In this document: piece by piece, positions 1 to 14,250 of the stretch
How positions within the stretch are numbered: position 1 is the first letter of the stretch
Layout of the letters: each line of letters starts with the position of its first letter
NCBI RefSeq assembly: GCF_020184175.1
Contig: NC_065532.1
Coordinates: forward strand, 38,378,287-38,442,286
Direction: 5' to 3'
Source of the DNA: Aphis gossypii
Taxonomy: Eukaryota; Arthropoda; Insecta; Hemiptera; Aphididae
DNA: 64,000 bases
Translations under genes and position numbers: made by a program
Notes under the pieces: generated by a model
What the model saw: the letters and a program-made list of their open reading frames with translations, nothing else
What the model was told of the DNA's origin: nothing
The model's database searches: none

Positions 1-3000
1 GACTTCCTGACATTGAACGCCGCCGCCACAATAGACGTTGCATGCGTGAATAATATTACATATTTATCGTATTGTAACCACACAATAATATTAATAATAT
101 AATCATCGTATAATTTCATCGATAGTACTTCATGTGTATATGATAATAATCTACGCCACTGTAAGTTTGACCACAATAACAAAACAATGTTGATGCCACG
201 TGTAATGAATAATAATATAATTATTATTAACGTTAGCGTGCGTATAATGTATCTAAAATATAATATCTAATAGACTGCAATTATCAAAATAATTGAATAA
301 ATTAATATTATATATATATATATACTATGAGAACATCATGATTCAAGTTTTTTTTTTTTAATTTAATTTTTCAATACATTACGTAATTATTGTGAATTAA
401 TTTTTTTTATTACTTAATCATTTCCTAGGTATATTAAATCTATAATAAATTTAAATATATTTATATTATAATACGATATGATCACTTCAATTTGTATATC
501 GCATACAAGTTATTGTATTATTATTCGACATTCCATTTAACAAGATATTTTGTGCACTATGTGTGCTTACCTATATTACGAGTATATTCGTAGATCTAAG
601 AACAAATACATTCTAACCCGGAAATCGATAGATTTGAATTGAACTCTAAAACAAATAGTTAGCCATTATTTCCACTTTTTCACTTCAGTATAAATATTTT
701 CAATTTTCAATTTCAATCAAAGGAATGGATTCACCTATAAAAAAAACTATAACTCTGTTCTAACCAATTCGAGACGAATGGATTGGTGTTCTCGATTTTA
801 AGACATAATATATTTTTATTAGAAAAATGTAATTTTTGATAATCATCATTAAAACGTTAACAAACAATAGTAATAGTTAGTTAATACAGAAAATAAAATT
901 GTAGCCAATTAAACGAAAAAATCTATAAAAATGAATAACTAACTCGGGCAATAATTTAATAATACAGTGATTCGTCAACTGTCAAGTATGTACCTACATT
1001 GCACAATCCCATTTTTCTTTAATAATAAATATATTCAAATACTTATTTTTGGAATTTTAAGTTTAGGATTATATTAGGACTATATTTTAAAATACTAGGA
1101 TTTTTTTATTTTAATCTTATTTTAAGAGTGTACAGTGATGATATAAACTTATTTTTTTTTTTTTAATAAGAACCTCCCTTTTTTAAGTAATTCAAAATGT
1201 TTCTATATTTTAATTGTGTTGAAATCAAAATTCAAACGAGTATATTTTTAATTAATTTAACTTAAATTACATCAAGTAATAGCTAGGATAAAAACCCACA
1301 AGTGAATATATACCATGATACCATGATGATTCGAATAATTATAGCATTATACAATTTCATAAATTTATAATTAATAGTATAAACTACACATTTAAAATGA
1401 GTACTAATAAACTAAATATTACATTTTATATTTTATGTAAAACCATTATTAAAGACTTTTATTTTTAATAACATAAAGTTTATTAATAACTCGAAAAATA
1501 TGCTTTTGAATTTCATTAAGATTTGTCGTCATATTAAAAAAAATTATCTCTTTACGGCAATATAATATAGTAAAAAGGGTTGTTTCTCAATTGAAAAAAA
1601 ACAAACTTGTATTGTCACAGAATACTTATTAAATGGTATAAAAAAAATCAAATCATTTATATATCGTCTTCGAGTATAATATTTAAAAATTGCAATAACC
1701 ATAGAAGTCGGATAAATGCACAATTAAAAGATACAAAAAAAAAAAAGAGAGAGATAAGCATACTTATAGTGAATCACACAAATGACGACGAAGCGTTTAC
1801 GTATCATTCAACAATGACAGACGACAATAGGTACCTATAGTCGTAATAATAAACGTACTCACGAGATTTCTAAAGAAAAAAATTGTTCACAAGGATTCAA
1901 TGATAATTTTAACGTACGTATTTAATAAAGGGGCGGGCGTAGTTTTATAACGGTACCTAACTATTATGTGTGATTTACCCTTGGAATCCACGTCGTTTTT
2001 TAAATACCAGCTGAACGTTTAATATAAAATATTATATAATACCTACATAAATACGTATCATGTACAGTCTATAAAAATTTGCGAAAGTAGTAACGTTAAA
2101 CATATTTTACTCTTCTAATCGTTCCGCGGTTAAATTCTAAAATCGTCGTAATTATGAACGTTATATTAAAACCAGCTCAATGTCATACGATAATAATATA
2201 ATAATATTATAGTGAATGTTGCGTTTTATAATCGTCCGAAACACGGATATGAGTAATCACCTATAATTCCGCGTACTTGTATTTTATTGTTGTTTTTTTT
2301 TATTTCCAGTCCACTAGTTTTATTTATTGTGATCCATTATTGTTTTATTTTTTTTTTTTCATGTATTTTCGTGTTTATTATTTTAGTATTTTAGTTAATC
2401 ATTATTATAATATACTAATACCTACTATTCCTCTCATAGGAACAGTGTGATTTAAAAAATACGCACAATTCGTTAACGCAGTAGTCTATTCTTCTGAAAT
2501 TGTTAATAAAATGATCCATCAAATATATATATATATGACATTTTAATATTAATCCATGTGTATAAATACACGACGTGTATTAATACGTTCAATATAACAA
2601 TATTACTTGTTGATAAATCACAACCTGTCAAACTGCAGTGCGTCAACGAATTTATTATAAAATAAAAACTAGAAAAAAACCGCTACAATTTTAACATAAT
2701 ATAAACTTTAATGTGTTTGGTTGGAAATCATATGGTCAAAATCTTATATTTAAGAGTAATAGTTATTAGCCATAAGCTATTTTATGAAAAGTATACTTCT
2801 ATGACCTTGTAATTATATGAATAATAAATTGATAATTATGGTCAGTAAATATTTAACGACTCATACAATGCTGCTATACGGTATTGTATATGATTAAAAT
2901 ACATTTTAGATGATATGATATTAGTATAAATATATTACCTTTTCATCGAATTGGATAAAAATCAAACATATGGTAGAAAATTCAAATAAAATGAAATCAT

Positions 3001-5328
3001 GGAAAATGGAAATAAATACAATCTGTAGATTTTTTTTTCAAGTAATTTATTTTGTAGTTAAAAAAAAATATTTAACTGCTTTAAAATAACATGTGTATTC
3101 ACTGCAGTATTTAGTATCTTTTTTTATTGTCACAAAAAAACCAAAAAAAAATGGTATCCGAAAGGATCTCACAATTTTATTATAAATGTGATAGATAAAC
3201 TATGATAAATTATTAGTCTGAATACTAGGTAGCAAATCTAATATTGACATCAAGTGATTTATAACATTTGTAAAATATTAACTGTGGTCAGACTTTAAAT
3301 TCTGACTGTAGTTTTTAATTGTTATGCCTTCAAATCCTGTTAACCTAAGCTAATCTTTGAGCCCAAAAGTGAACAACTTTAAATAATCCCTTTCTTTAAA
3401 TCCAGTTAACTGTATGCTTAATTATATAATTTAATTTATATCGTATATTTTAATCTCGTAACGTAAATAATTTCGTTAAATCATACTTTAATTTTATATC
3501 AGCTATTTTACACGATTAAATAATAATGATCTCTCTAATATTGTAATAGTAACATTATCAGTATATCAGTACAATATTAAAATCTATTGAACTTTCTGTT
3601 AAGCATCCTTACAAATATTTAGTTAATTATTTTTCTGGAAGATATTTTCAGTAAATAATATTTGCTTGTACATTTTTACGTACATAGTCTTATTGTATTT
3701 AGATTTTAAGCATACCTATACATTTAATTTTGTTTAAATCGAGTAGTATGTTTTAAAAAACATTTATGTCAATTGAATGAAAATAATAGTTGAAAGTGAC
3801 TTAACAATATGATGTTGAGCCAATATTATTTTAAAATAGCCTGGAAATAAATCTATTTTGTAAACATATGGATTAGTCAAAGAATATAAAGATAAGTCAA
3901 AGCAAAATTCGATATAATAAAAGGTATTTATCAATATAATACATTAATAATAATATACAGCTAGCTAAATTCGAAGTAATTTAGAGTTTCTGACATAATA
4001 TTATTATCTCGTTCGTGTGTATATATTATAATATATAAGGGAAAGCGGGGTAGTCCCGTACGAGAGGCAAAACCGTATGATAAGGTTCTCTGAACGTTGA
4101 GTCACGATCACGGTTTAAGAATATATCTTGAACCATGGTCACGATGGAAAAAAAATTATTGATATTTATTTATCCATGACCGTTTGTTATTGACAAAAAT
4201 TAACCTCGATTCGAATAAATTCCCTCTCAAATTCCTATTATCATAAATTAATAATATTATGTATAAATCATATTTTTTTTTACATATCATAATTAAAAAT
4301 ATTCATACTTAATCTTGTTTGGTTTGTACAAAAATCGTTTTAATTTACGAAAAAGTAAGTACAGATTATTTAATAATATAATTTGGAGCAGTAATATTGT
4401 TTTTACTTAATTACTATTAGTTTAAAGCCACCTACTGTGGTGCAAAAATTTATGTCATTATGCAAGCTGTCTACAATGATAATGAGTCAAAAATAGAAAT
4501 ATTTATCAAAAGTAAACATTATAGTTAAACATTAAAATTACTATAACAGTACCTAAAATAAATCTCTACTCCATATCCCCTCTCATCGCTGCGAGCGAAC
4601 GCCTATAACAATTGTATATAATAGGTAAATATAAATCATTATTATTTTATAAAAAATTAATTTTTTAACAATAATTTGTGTTATTAAACATTTTTAATAG
4701 GAATTCGCCGATTATATTTTTACTATTTTAGATCGTAAAACTATCATACGGTCTTAAGCCAAGACTAACACGGTTTTACCACACATATGGTTAAAAAACT
4801 TTAAAAATGCTTAAATTTTATTGAAGCTAACAATATTTTTAATTTAATTATGTAATCCGATTTTAAATTCTTAAAATTTTGTAAGTTCTACAGTGCTTAG
4901 AAATTAGTAGTACAGTTCTGCCCAGCCTTCCCCTATATAGGATAAAAACCATAAAAGCTTATATCAATTTACATTATTGAATTTATTAATAATGAAAAAT
5001 TAGTTTTTTAATATCAAATTTAATCACTACCAGGTATATAGTATAAATTAATGCAATTTAGTAAGTTCTATGTCTTGTAACTTTTGTACTAAAATCAAAA
5101 AATGTAATCAGGTTTGCGAGAACTTACAACTTTAATAAATGAAACATTTATGTTCTTATAACTTTAATGTCATTAAGACTGTATAAAAAATAAACTGCTC
5201 TAAAATGTTTTCTTCATTAATGTTATGAATGTATAAACATCAGAAATAATAATTAATTAATAATTAGCATAATGCTATAAAAATATTTTTTTGTAAAGTA
5301 CATTGTTTTTTTTTTTTTTTTTTTACAG
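1..5328. other. AT-rich non-coding stretch upstream of the first recognised Ac76E exon
   Basis: No coding exon can be supported here. It is either intergenic sequence or the first intron of the cyclase gene, because 5329 is preceded by a long T-run and a CAG acceptor. It contains a short TA run near 308-325 and a probable degenerate inverted-repeat element at 4036-4940. Short open frames (for example 1607-1840) are within chance expectation for this composition. Confidence 0.6.
4036..4940. repeat. Candidate non-autonomous DNA element with degenerate terminal inverted repeats
   Basis: The left end near 4036 (TATAAGGGAAAGCGGGGTAG) resembles the reverse complement of the right end near 4940 (TATAGGGGAAGGCTGGGCAG). 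Both continue to a similar CCGTA / CTGTA triplet. No transposase is visible inside. Superfamily and target duplication are not resolved. Confidence 0.35.
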
Positions 5329-5458
5329 GGATATGGATTTAGAAGAGCTTTACCACAAGTATCGTATTCGATTAAAGCAATCACTTTTTACAACGTTTGC
5401 TTCTATCGGATTGGTTGTTTGTACTATCACTTTAATGATGTTAATTATATTTTACAAT
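5329..5458 (+). CDS. Ac76E: Ac76E exon 1 (first recognised): N-terminal tail and TM1
   Basis: A T-run and CAG acceptor precede 5329, and the GTGAGT donor follows 5458. The ATG at 5333 has G at -3 and +4. It encodes a short charged stretch (LEELYHKYRIRLKQS) followed by a hydrophobic helix. Because an acceptor precedes it, there is an upstream exon, either non-coding or coding for a longer tail. Confidence 0.85.
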
Positions 5459-8400
5459 GTGAGTATGAAAAAATATGTATAATTTATCTAAATATAGTGC
5501 GCGTGTTAATTTAACCGGGAGATAACTTAAAATGTTTAAAAAAAAGACGAAACATAAAAGTTACCTCACGTATATTGCATACAATTATACATAGTACAAC
5601 ACCTGTCTGTTTTGTACTCAAACTTTTTCTAAATTTTTAACATCAATTAATAATAATAATAAATTTAATTATGAGAACAGAATATAACGTATGTTTTTAA
5701 GACAATCAAAACGTTATAAAAATAATTTAAAACTCTTTTTATTTGTAGTATTTATTCGTTGGACATTAATAAATCTCAGTCCCACTCACGATATAATATG
5801 TACAAGCAAACAAAGTATAGATAGTGATGCAATAAATTTTAACAGCTACTAAGATTATAGTGAAAAATTTCGTGCGATTTAAGCATATATAAGTATAATA
5901 ACTTTCTATTAGAGTCCGTCTCGGAGATGAATTATTATGGTACGGTCGTTGAATTAAGTGGAAAAAAAATGTCGTGTTTTATTTTTATTCAAGCTCTCGG
6001 TCTTTTGATGAGACTTCCATGGTAGAACTATCACACTGAACTTAAAGTTATTATCAAACACGAATCCGTCACAATATCACATCATGATTTCCAGAAACCT
6101 AGAAGGTTATGCATATGATTTATCCTGTTAGAGCTGTCTGGCTGAGCGTGAATTCCACAGAAAAATGGACGAATTTGTGAAATCGTATTATTATTTTTTA
6201 TCGTTATTCGCTATTCACGAGGTTTATTTATGCAAGCGGGTGCACACTGTCGGTTAGAAATTATGTACGCAATACGAAACGCTGTCGGTAGCACGGAAGA
6301 CAAAAAAAAAAAAAAGGTTTTATGTACCTACATACACAACCTACCTATAATACGTCCCGTTAAGAATATCACACGCACAATTTTTTCGAAAATAAAAACA
6401 AACCTGTTACACTATAATCCCGTTGAATATGATAACCCGAAAACTCTTCGATGTACAATGTTTTTACTAAATAAATGTAGTGTAACAATATTATGATTGA
6501 GACATCGAAATCGCTCACATAAACTGACATCATCTTATCAACAAATACTGTTCTGTATTGTGTCGTTAGTGTATTATTTATTTATACAAAACGGACGAGG
6601 TCAAAATGGCGGAAAGTGACGTCAAATGAGATTTTCGCTAAGACTGTAGATCACTTCTAGGTGGTAAGTTAGGATGAGCTGTCTTAGTGTTTGACTGCTC
6701 TCGAAGTAATCGAAGCGAATAAAATACGTTCGTTCGAAGTCATAATATTTATATTAGTAGTAGGTATTACTATATATTATAATGTTATTCTCGGCTCTTA
6801 TACGAATAAATTCATATTATATTAATAAAAATAATAGTTTCGGCGATTGAACTATTTTGTTTTTTTTCCGTATTATCCTAGTGAAAAAAAATTAAATGAT
6901 CAAGTTTTCAATTATTCTGCACCATTAATATGGTTTATTTTTAAAACTCTGATTTATTGTTAATCATGTACCTATTATTATTTGAAATAAATATATAACC
7001 AAAACTAAATCATAGATAAGTACAGATAAATATAAATATATTATACATTATTAAAATATTATTAAATCATTAGTAATTTTTAAATTTATATACAAATATT
7101 AGACAGTTTCAAAATTATGTTTACGTAACATAATAATCAAGTATAGTACACTAACGAGTCCCGTGGTCATGCAACCTTAATCCCGGCCTATCAATCCTAA
7201 TTCATAACCTTTCGACTGACTGATTTGAATAAAAAAAAAAAAAATGGTTGACGGAAAATACCTAACTATTTTCGCGACGAATAAAAAAAACGTAGTTTTC
7301 GTTCAACAATCATTGTGAACAGGACTGTGTCAATATTAGGGTCAACCTCAAATTAGTGTATAGAATAATTCGGAAAATTTTCGAAGCAAACATAATTATA
7401 GGACGGCCAAAGTGAATGCCCGTCGTCATAATTTATTTTGACAAATTTCAAACACTATTATCGTTTGTACTGCGACCTATCGACAAAATTAAGGCGATAG
7501 AAAATAATTTTAGGGAAAAAACAAATTGATTGGCAGTCGCGCATGCGTGGGTATTACGTAGGTAGTAAAATACAATATTTATGTCGGTTTTGACTCGTTA
7601 CAAATGGGCGGGACGTGCGACGACTATGTGCATTGTATAATTTGATCATCCAAGTGGTCAATAAACTACACAACAGTCATAGCAGTAATAATATATTATT
7701 TACGAACGAAATGTTAAGTATAGAAAAGAAAAATGAATTCCAAATTCCGTTTCGGCTTGCGCGCTAATACGTAATAATCACTCGGCGATTTATAATAATT
7801 TATTATATAATATTGACAAACGGATGTTTTTTGTTTTCTCTGCTTTCCAGACCGAACTGACTGCGAGACCTCCGTTTTTGTCGGTGTCCGTCGCGTGGCT
7901 GACGTTCGCCTTCACGTTCGTCCTCACGCAGGCCGCCCCCACCGCGTTGAACTCCAGGCCCACCGTGGCTGCGCTGTCTGCGGCCACTGTGGCCGCGTCG
8001 GCCACCGCCGTGCTGTCCAGCAGTGGCGTCGCGCACGCCGCCTACGCTCTGGTGCCCATCATGGTGGCCACGCACTCGATGGTGCCGACGCACGTGACCG
8101 TCGCGTCTCTCGCCACGGCCGCCATGGTGGCCGTGCACATCACGTCTCTGCTTGCCGAGATCCAGTGGACGCCGAACGCGCAACACGTCAAACAGGTACG
8201 ATTGCAATTGGTTTATTTTTCAGATTATTTAACATCCTTACCACTCCTCTCCTCTCCCGCGGTTATATTTTTTTTTTAGACTGCTTAAAATTGTCACCAA
8301 AATACGTGCTTGTATATACACGGTTGTCTATTTTTTAAATCTCCCATCGTTTTCTCCCTCATCACCTCCAAACACAAAACATTATATATTTATTTTATCT

Positions 8401-11400
8401 ATTGATCATCTAATCGTTGTACATTTATTTAAATTAAGTAATTATCACTTGGTTTTTAAGTTCAACGAAAAGTTATACTAAAAAACGACACTTGTGCACA
8501 ACTAATAATACGCCACCTGATAATTGCAATATTATAATAATGTTATAATTGGTAATTATTTTGGTATAGGAAAAAAAAATAAAAAGTTATCACATGTACG
8601 TGTGTATATACTAGAATGGTTAACAATTATCATCGGATTTAGGAGGAAACAAAGTTAACGGATTTACGAGCTTATATACGAAATAAATTTTTTCGATAAC
8701 AATATAGTACTTAGGGCATTACCAGCAAGTGGTTTTTAAAATAGAGACTTTTGCGGAAGTCTAATAGTGATATTCCCTCGAACATTTTTAAGCTGTATAT
8801 TAGCCAAGTATTCAACTTGTACACCTTTGTATTATATGAACGTGTGATATAATACAATAAATTGACACTGCGAATATATTAATATCAGCTGCTATATTAT
8901 ATTATAGCACACGTCATTATGCTAATCAACGTACAATAATAACACGAATGAGACGAGATAATTTAATCGAAATTCACTGCATTCACCGGTTGACACAAAC
9001 GATACATATATATGCTTTTTAAAAAACATATTTCATTTGCCATCAATAATAGCGATTCCGTTTTGAAAGGAAATCGTTTCGTTTTTAATAAATTTTACTT
9101 AACGTTAACATTGCATCGTATTTTTATTATCAACTATAGAAGCTATTAAATTCTGAACGAAGAGTTGAATTTATTGGTTTTACGATGACCGTTGTGTATT
9201 TTTTATCGAAAATAAAATAAATAGTGACAATTTTTTTTTTTTTTTAGGCAATTTAAGCTCTAAGTTATACGAGCTCGGAATTTTAAACGAAATATAACGA
9301 TTTTACTTATTATGTCATAAGTTGTAATTTAAAAGAAATAGTAAATTGTTCAAAATCACGTATTTTATTATTTTCTATAACCAATGAAATTAAAAAAATA
9401 TATTTAAACTAATTTTAAGATATAATATGCCTGTACTCTAACATTTTCACGTTGACCTACACGGTATTGACTTATATGTTAGTAACAATAATAACTATGA
9501 TATAATTAATAATATTAATAACACGTATAATGATATATTTAATGTTATTGGCATCATTTAGTTCAAAATACCGTATTACTAACATAAAAATAAATTACTC
9601 ATAGTTGCATAATATATAAATGATATTATAAAATATGCTTTAAAATAGAGACATTAATACTGTCTCCGCTCATAACCATTGTTTGTATGAAACAATTTAA
9701 TATTGATTTCAAATTGAACAAGTGTACATAACTTATTATATTACACTTTAAAATAAGTTGAAATATAAATTGTAAGTTCATTTTTAAAAACACAATATTT
9801 GGTTTCAAAACCATATGACGTGCATATATTGACTTACGTATACGGTTTTCGATATACTAGTATTTTGATTATATTATAGTAAAAAATAAAAACGTGAAAA
9901 ATAGGCTCCGAATGGTATCAAGGTATCAACTGAAATCCTCTCGAAATTATCGATTTACCACTTTATACATATCTTCGAACTTGAGTGCTTCTGAAATCAA
10001 TACCATTTTTAATATTCAGCCTAAAATATTGGTTTTTTTTTTATATTAAGTTTAGTTCGGTTATACTATTTTTACACAAGTGTTATATAGCGTATATTCA
10101 TTGCATTACAAGGTAGTCTTCGGATAATGTGAAAAACATGTCACGTCAACTTAGGTACAATTTCTTTGTGGCAGCCATAGAAAATTCATTGTAGATTATT
10201 TCTATACTTCTAAAATTCATCAACTTACTCATGGTGCAATCACTCATCAATTTTTCAATTATCAATAGATATGACGACTCAATGTTATATACAGTATACA
10301 TTTTTTATATCGCTCAAGTCCAAATAATGAAATATTTTATCAAGTTACAAAATTCTCTCTCGTACCCGTTATTCTATACGTTACCGTCTTCCCCTTTTAT
10401 TTAAATTAAATTATATTCCATTTGAGTAAGAGTTATTTAATCAAACCTTATTATTTTTTCACCTATTACTACGAGTAAATGAAGAATATTTCTTTTGCAA
10501 TAATACTACATGCAAAAACTTATTATCGTAATATACAACTATTTTTAGAATAGAGAAAAATAGTTATCTGCATGATTAATTTATATTCAATAAAAAAAAT
10601 ATGTTCACATGAATGAATTTAATGACTCGATCTATCACATTTTCAAAAATAACTTTTTTCAATGAAATCTTTGAATATTTTTTATACTATAAATTAAAAC
10701 TATAATAGTGTATGTATTTTAGCAGTATTTAATTTTTAATTTTTAAGAATTTAATTTTAAGTCTTGCAGATAAAAGCACTGAAATTTCATGAAATACTTA
10801 CATCCATTGACCACCTCTTATATAACATTTAAATGCTTATAAATATAAGAAACTATAAATTATATATTTTAAATTTGTTACTTAACATGTTAATAGAAAT
10901 ATTTTCTTCTGTAAATACTAAATATATTATTAAATGCATATGTTGCCATTTGTTTCAATTTACAAGTGTCAGTTGAAATAAATATCTAATAATTGTATTT
11001 ATAGGATTTTATTTTTATTTATTTGAAATTAATTTATTACCATATTACAAATTGTTTTTTAGATAAAATCACACAATATAGTATTATGTTTAATAGAGAT
11101 GTGACATTTAATGAAATTAGTTTTTTTTATTTATTAATTATTTTGTTTTACGAATTTCATTTTAAATAATTAAAAATTGATAGAAAATAATACAAACAAT
11201 AAACCTATCTCCAAACTATTTAGAACAACTCGAGAAATCCTTCACAAGTTCCTTATCTATTATGAGTTTTGAATATTTTAAAATAGCCATGTTCTGAACT
11301 CTGAAGTTTACTCCTCTAGTGATGTTTGTATTATCATTAAAATTTCCCGTATTTACACTCTTTTGAAAAGCCCTGTGCCTTGAGCAATACGAAACAACTA

Positions 11401-14192
11401 CACCAGGGAAGCTGGAATATGAACATTGTGTGTTCTAGTTTTAATACAATACATACAGAAATACTTTAGATCATTTGAATAACGATGAATGAGATCTTTA
11501 CACATATTTAAACTGTGTTTATGTTGCAAATAATGTTTATTTAAAGATGTTTTTATTTTTTCTACGTTTGTTTTAGGAAACTAAACCTTTTGTAATAATT
11601 TCAAACTTAACAACACCCATGTCTTTCAAAATAATAAAGATAAATATTAATATTACTTAATACTGTTCCGATGTACGAACATTTTGAACACACATATTTA
11701 AAATTACTATATATACCTACATATATATACATTAAAATGTATGCTATAATAAATATATTTGTGTACAACCAAGGTTTAATAAATACTTCTATAATATATA
11801 CTAGTAACAAAAATTATTTTATTAGAAATTGTTGTACACTACAAAATTTGGTGAAAAATGTTCAATATTCGCATTGTTTCACATAATACATAGAAAATAT
11901 ACTCTTTAGGTTATAAATTATTAATATTATAAAACAACGAACATTTAGAATGTTATCATACCGTGGGAAACTGTGTTGTTATTATAATATGTGTACAAAA
12001 CAATTATTTGAAGACATAAATGTTGTTTTTAAATTTTTCTGGAAAATCATTTTTAAACGAATATGTATAATAAGAAAATTGAAAAATTAAACTTATAATT
12101 TATATTTTGTTTTATTATTATGACAACTTCTTAACTAAAACTGCATTATTTTACAGATGATTGCTGAAATAATACTTCTGTTATCTGCCAGCTCTACTGG
12201 TTGGTATTATAAGTTTATGACACATAAAGCCAACAGAATAATGTTTTCGGGTACCAGGACATGCATTGAATCCAGAATAAAACTGGAGTGTGAAAAAGAA
12301 CAACAAGAACAATTACTGCTTAGCGTCATACCAGCGTATATTGCAGCTGAGGTATGTACTAAATATAATATCTATAATATAAATATTATATGATAGTTAA
12401 TTAGAAAACAAATACAACAAGATGAATTAAGATGAATTAATATTCACGCATTAGGAAATTACAATTACAATTTAAATATAATTATTATTTAACATATTAT
12501 ATATTTTTGAAAAAGTGTGACAAAATAAAATGCATAGATAATATTTTAATTCAAAAAATATTATAAAATATTATATGTAGAAGATTAAACAAACGATAAT
12601 ATAGTATAAGTATAGTATAATATTTTTTTTTTTTTTTTTGTTAATAATTTTATAATGTAGGAAAAACCTGTTCTTTATAAAAATGATTACAATAATTATT
12701 ATAGAAATTAAACTATAATACTATACTGTAAGAAAATCAAATTGGTTCATAATTTTTAATTCCGAAGAAGATAATATAATATAATTTGAACTTCAAACTA
12801 GTATTACAGAATTCATTCTAAAACTTTAAAACAATGTGTTTGAACCATAAATGTATCATGATTAGACGAAACTTTAGAGTTTTAGACATCCTATTATGCC
12901 ATTTCACGTGGTACCTTTATGGACTTTATGTTAATCATTTAGAGTTATTTTAAATGTGACGCTCAACTTATAAACTCAATTTTAATATCTTGTAATAATA
13001 CTTCAATTAAGTCGTATTTCCCTTAACTTTAAGTATTTTAATTTTCATATATAGATATAATTAACTTAAATGTGTATTGAATAAATGCAATTACAAATCT
13101 CATAACCGTAATTTATAGAAATATAAACTTTTTAAGGATTTAAATTGCTTTAAATATAAATATACCGATAATTTACTAATGTAATAAACATTTGACATCA
13201 TAAAAATTTATTGTAAATGCGTTTAAGTGAAAATAATCTAAACAATATTTTAACAATGTGTCATGTACTCGCATATGTAACACATTTTTTTTGGCGTACA
13301 TTGTATCAGATATATTCGAAATCAACTGAACTTTTTGTTAAAAATATTGAATGTTTTTCAATAGTCTGGGTTCGATCGCATTCCATTGTATCTAACAACA
13401 GCGTTCGAGTGTAATTTAATCGAGTCTATAAATAGATAACAAATAACAATACTATTTTTTCTATTATATTGAGAAAGTGTATATGCGATAATGTATATGT
13501 AAAACACTGATTGTTGTTAATAACGATATATTTGGAAACTGTTTCAATTAGTCTCTGTCTGGTGTTATGAAAAAAAAATTTTTTTTGCTTATTTTCTTTT
13601 AAATAAACTATTGTTTTTATGCTTAATCAATGTTCCATAAACAAAATATAAAATTAATACCCCTAATTTAATTTTTTTTTCTTACACAACAATATTTTCT
13701 AATTACCTAAGTAAATGTGTTATTGATTTATTTTATTGATTTCCCGTGTAATATCTATTCTAACATCGTATACTTCATTAATATTAACATAAATGAAATA
13801 CGACACTTATCGTTATATTCATATCATAAGCATTATATAATTTATATTTGTTCCACAATTTAAATGATCAAATGTAAAATAACTAACAACAATACTTAAT
13901 TACATAAGTGTTAGCAATTTTCATAACTAACATAAATATTATAGTGCTTAATGTTTGTATTCCAAAGTAAATTAATTTTATTGTTGATTTCACAAAATTA
14001 GGTAGTGGTGTATACTGTATATAGTGTATTTAACCACTATAACTATATTATAATAATAATTAATATTCAACACATACTTCAAATGCTTGCAGAAACATCG
14101 AAAATAATTATATACACATAACTGAAAGCATTTTTTCAATTCTATAAGTTATTTTTTATACTATATCGAATTTATCCAATAACATATATTTA

Positions 14193-14250
<58 letters not shown>

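Noticed and set aside
7803..8338. Long overlapping open frames on both strands (8207-7803 minus, 8005-7790 minus, 7895-8338 plus)
   Set aside because: They are side effects of the GC-rich cyclase exon 2. Their translations are Arg/His/Gly-rich and splice to nothing, whereas the 7851-8195 frame joins neighbouring exons in phase.
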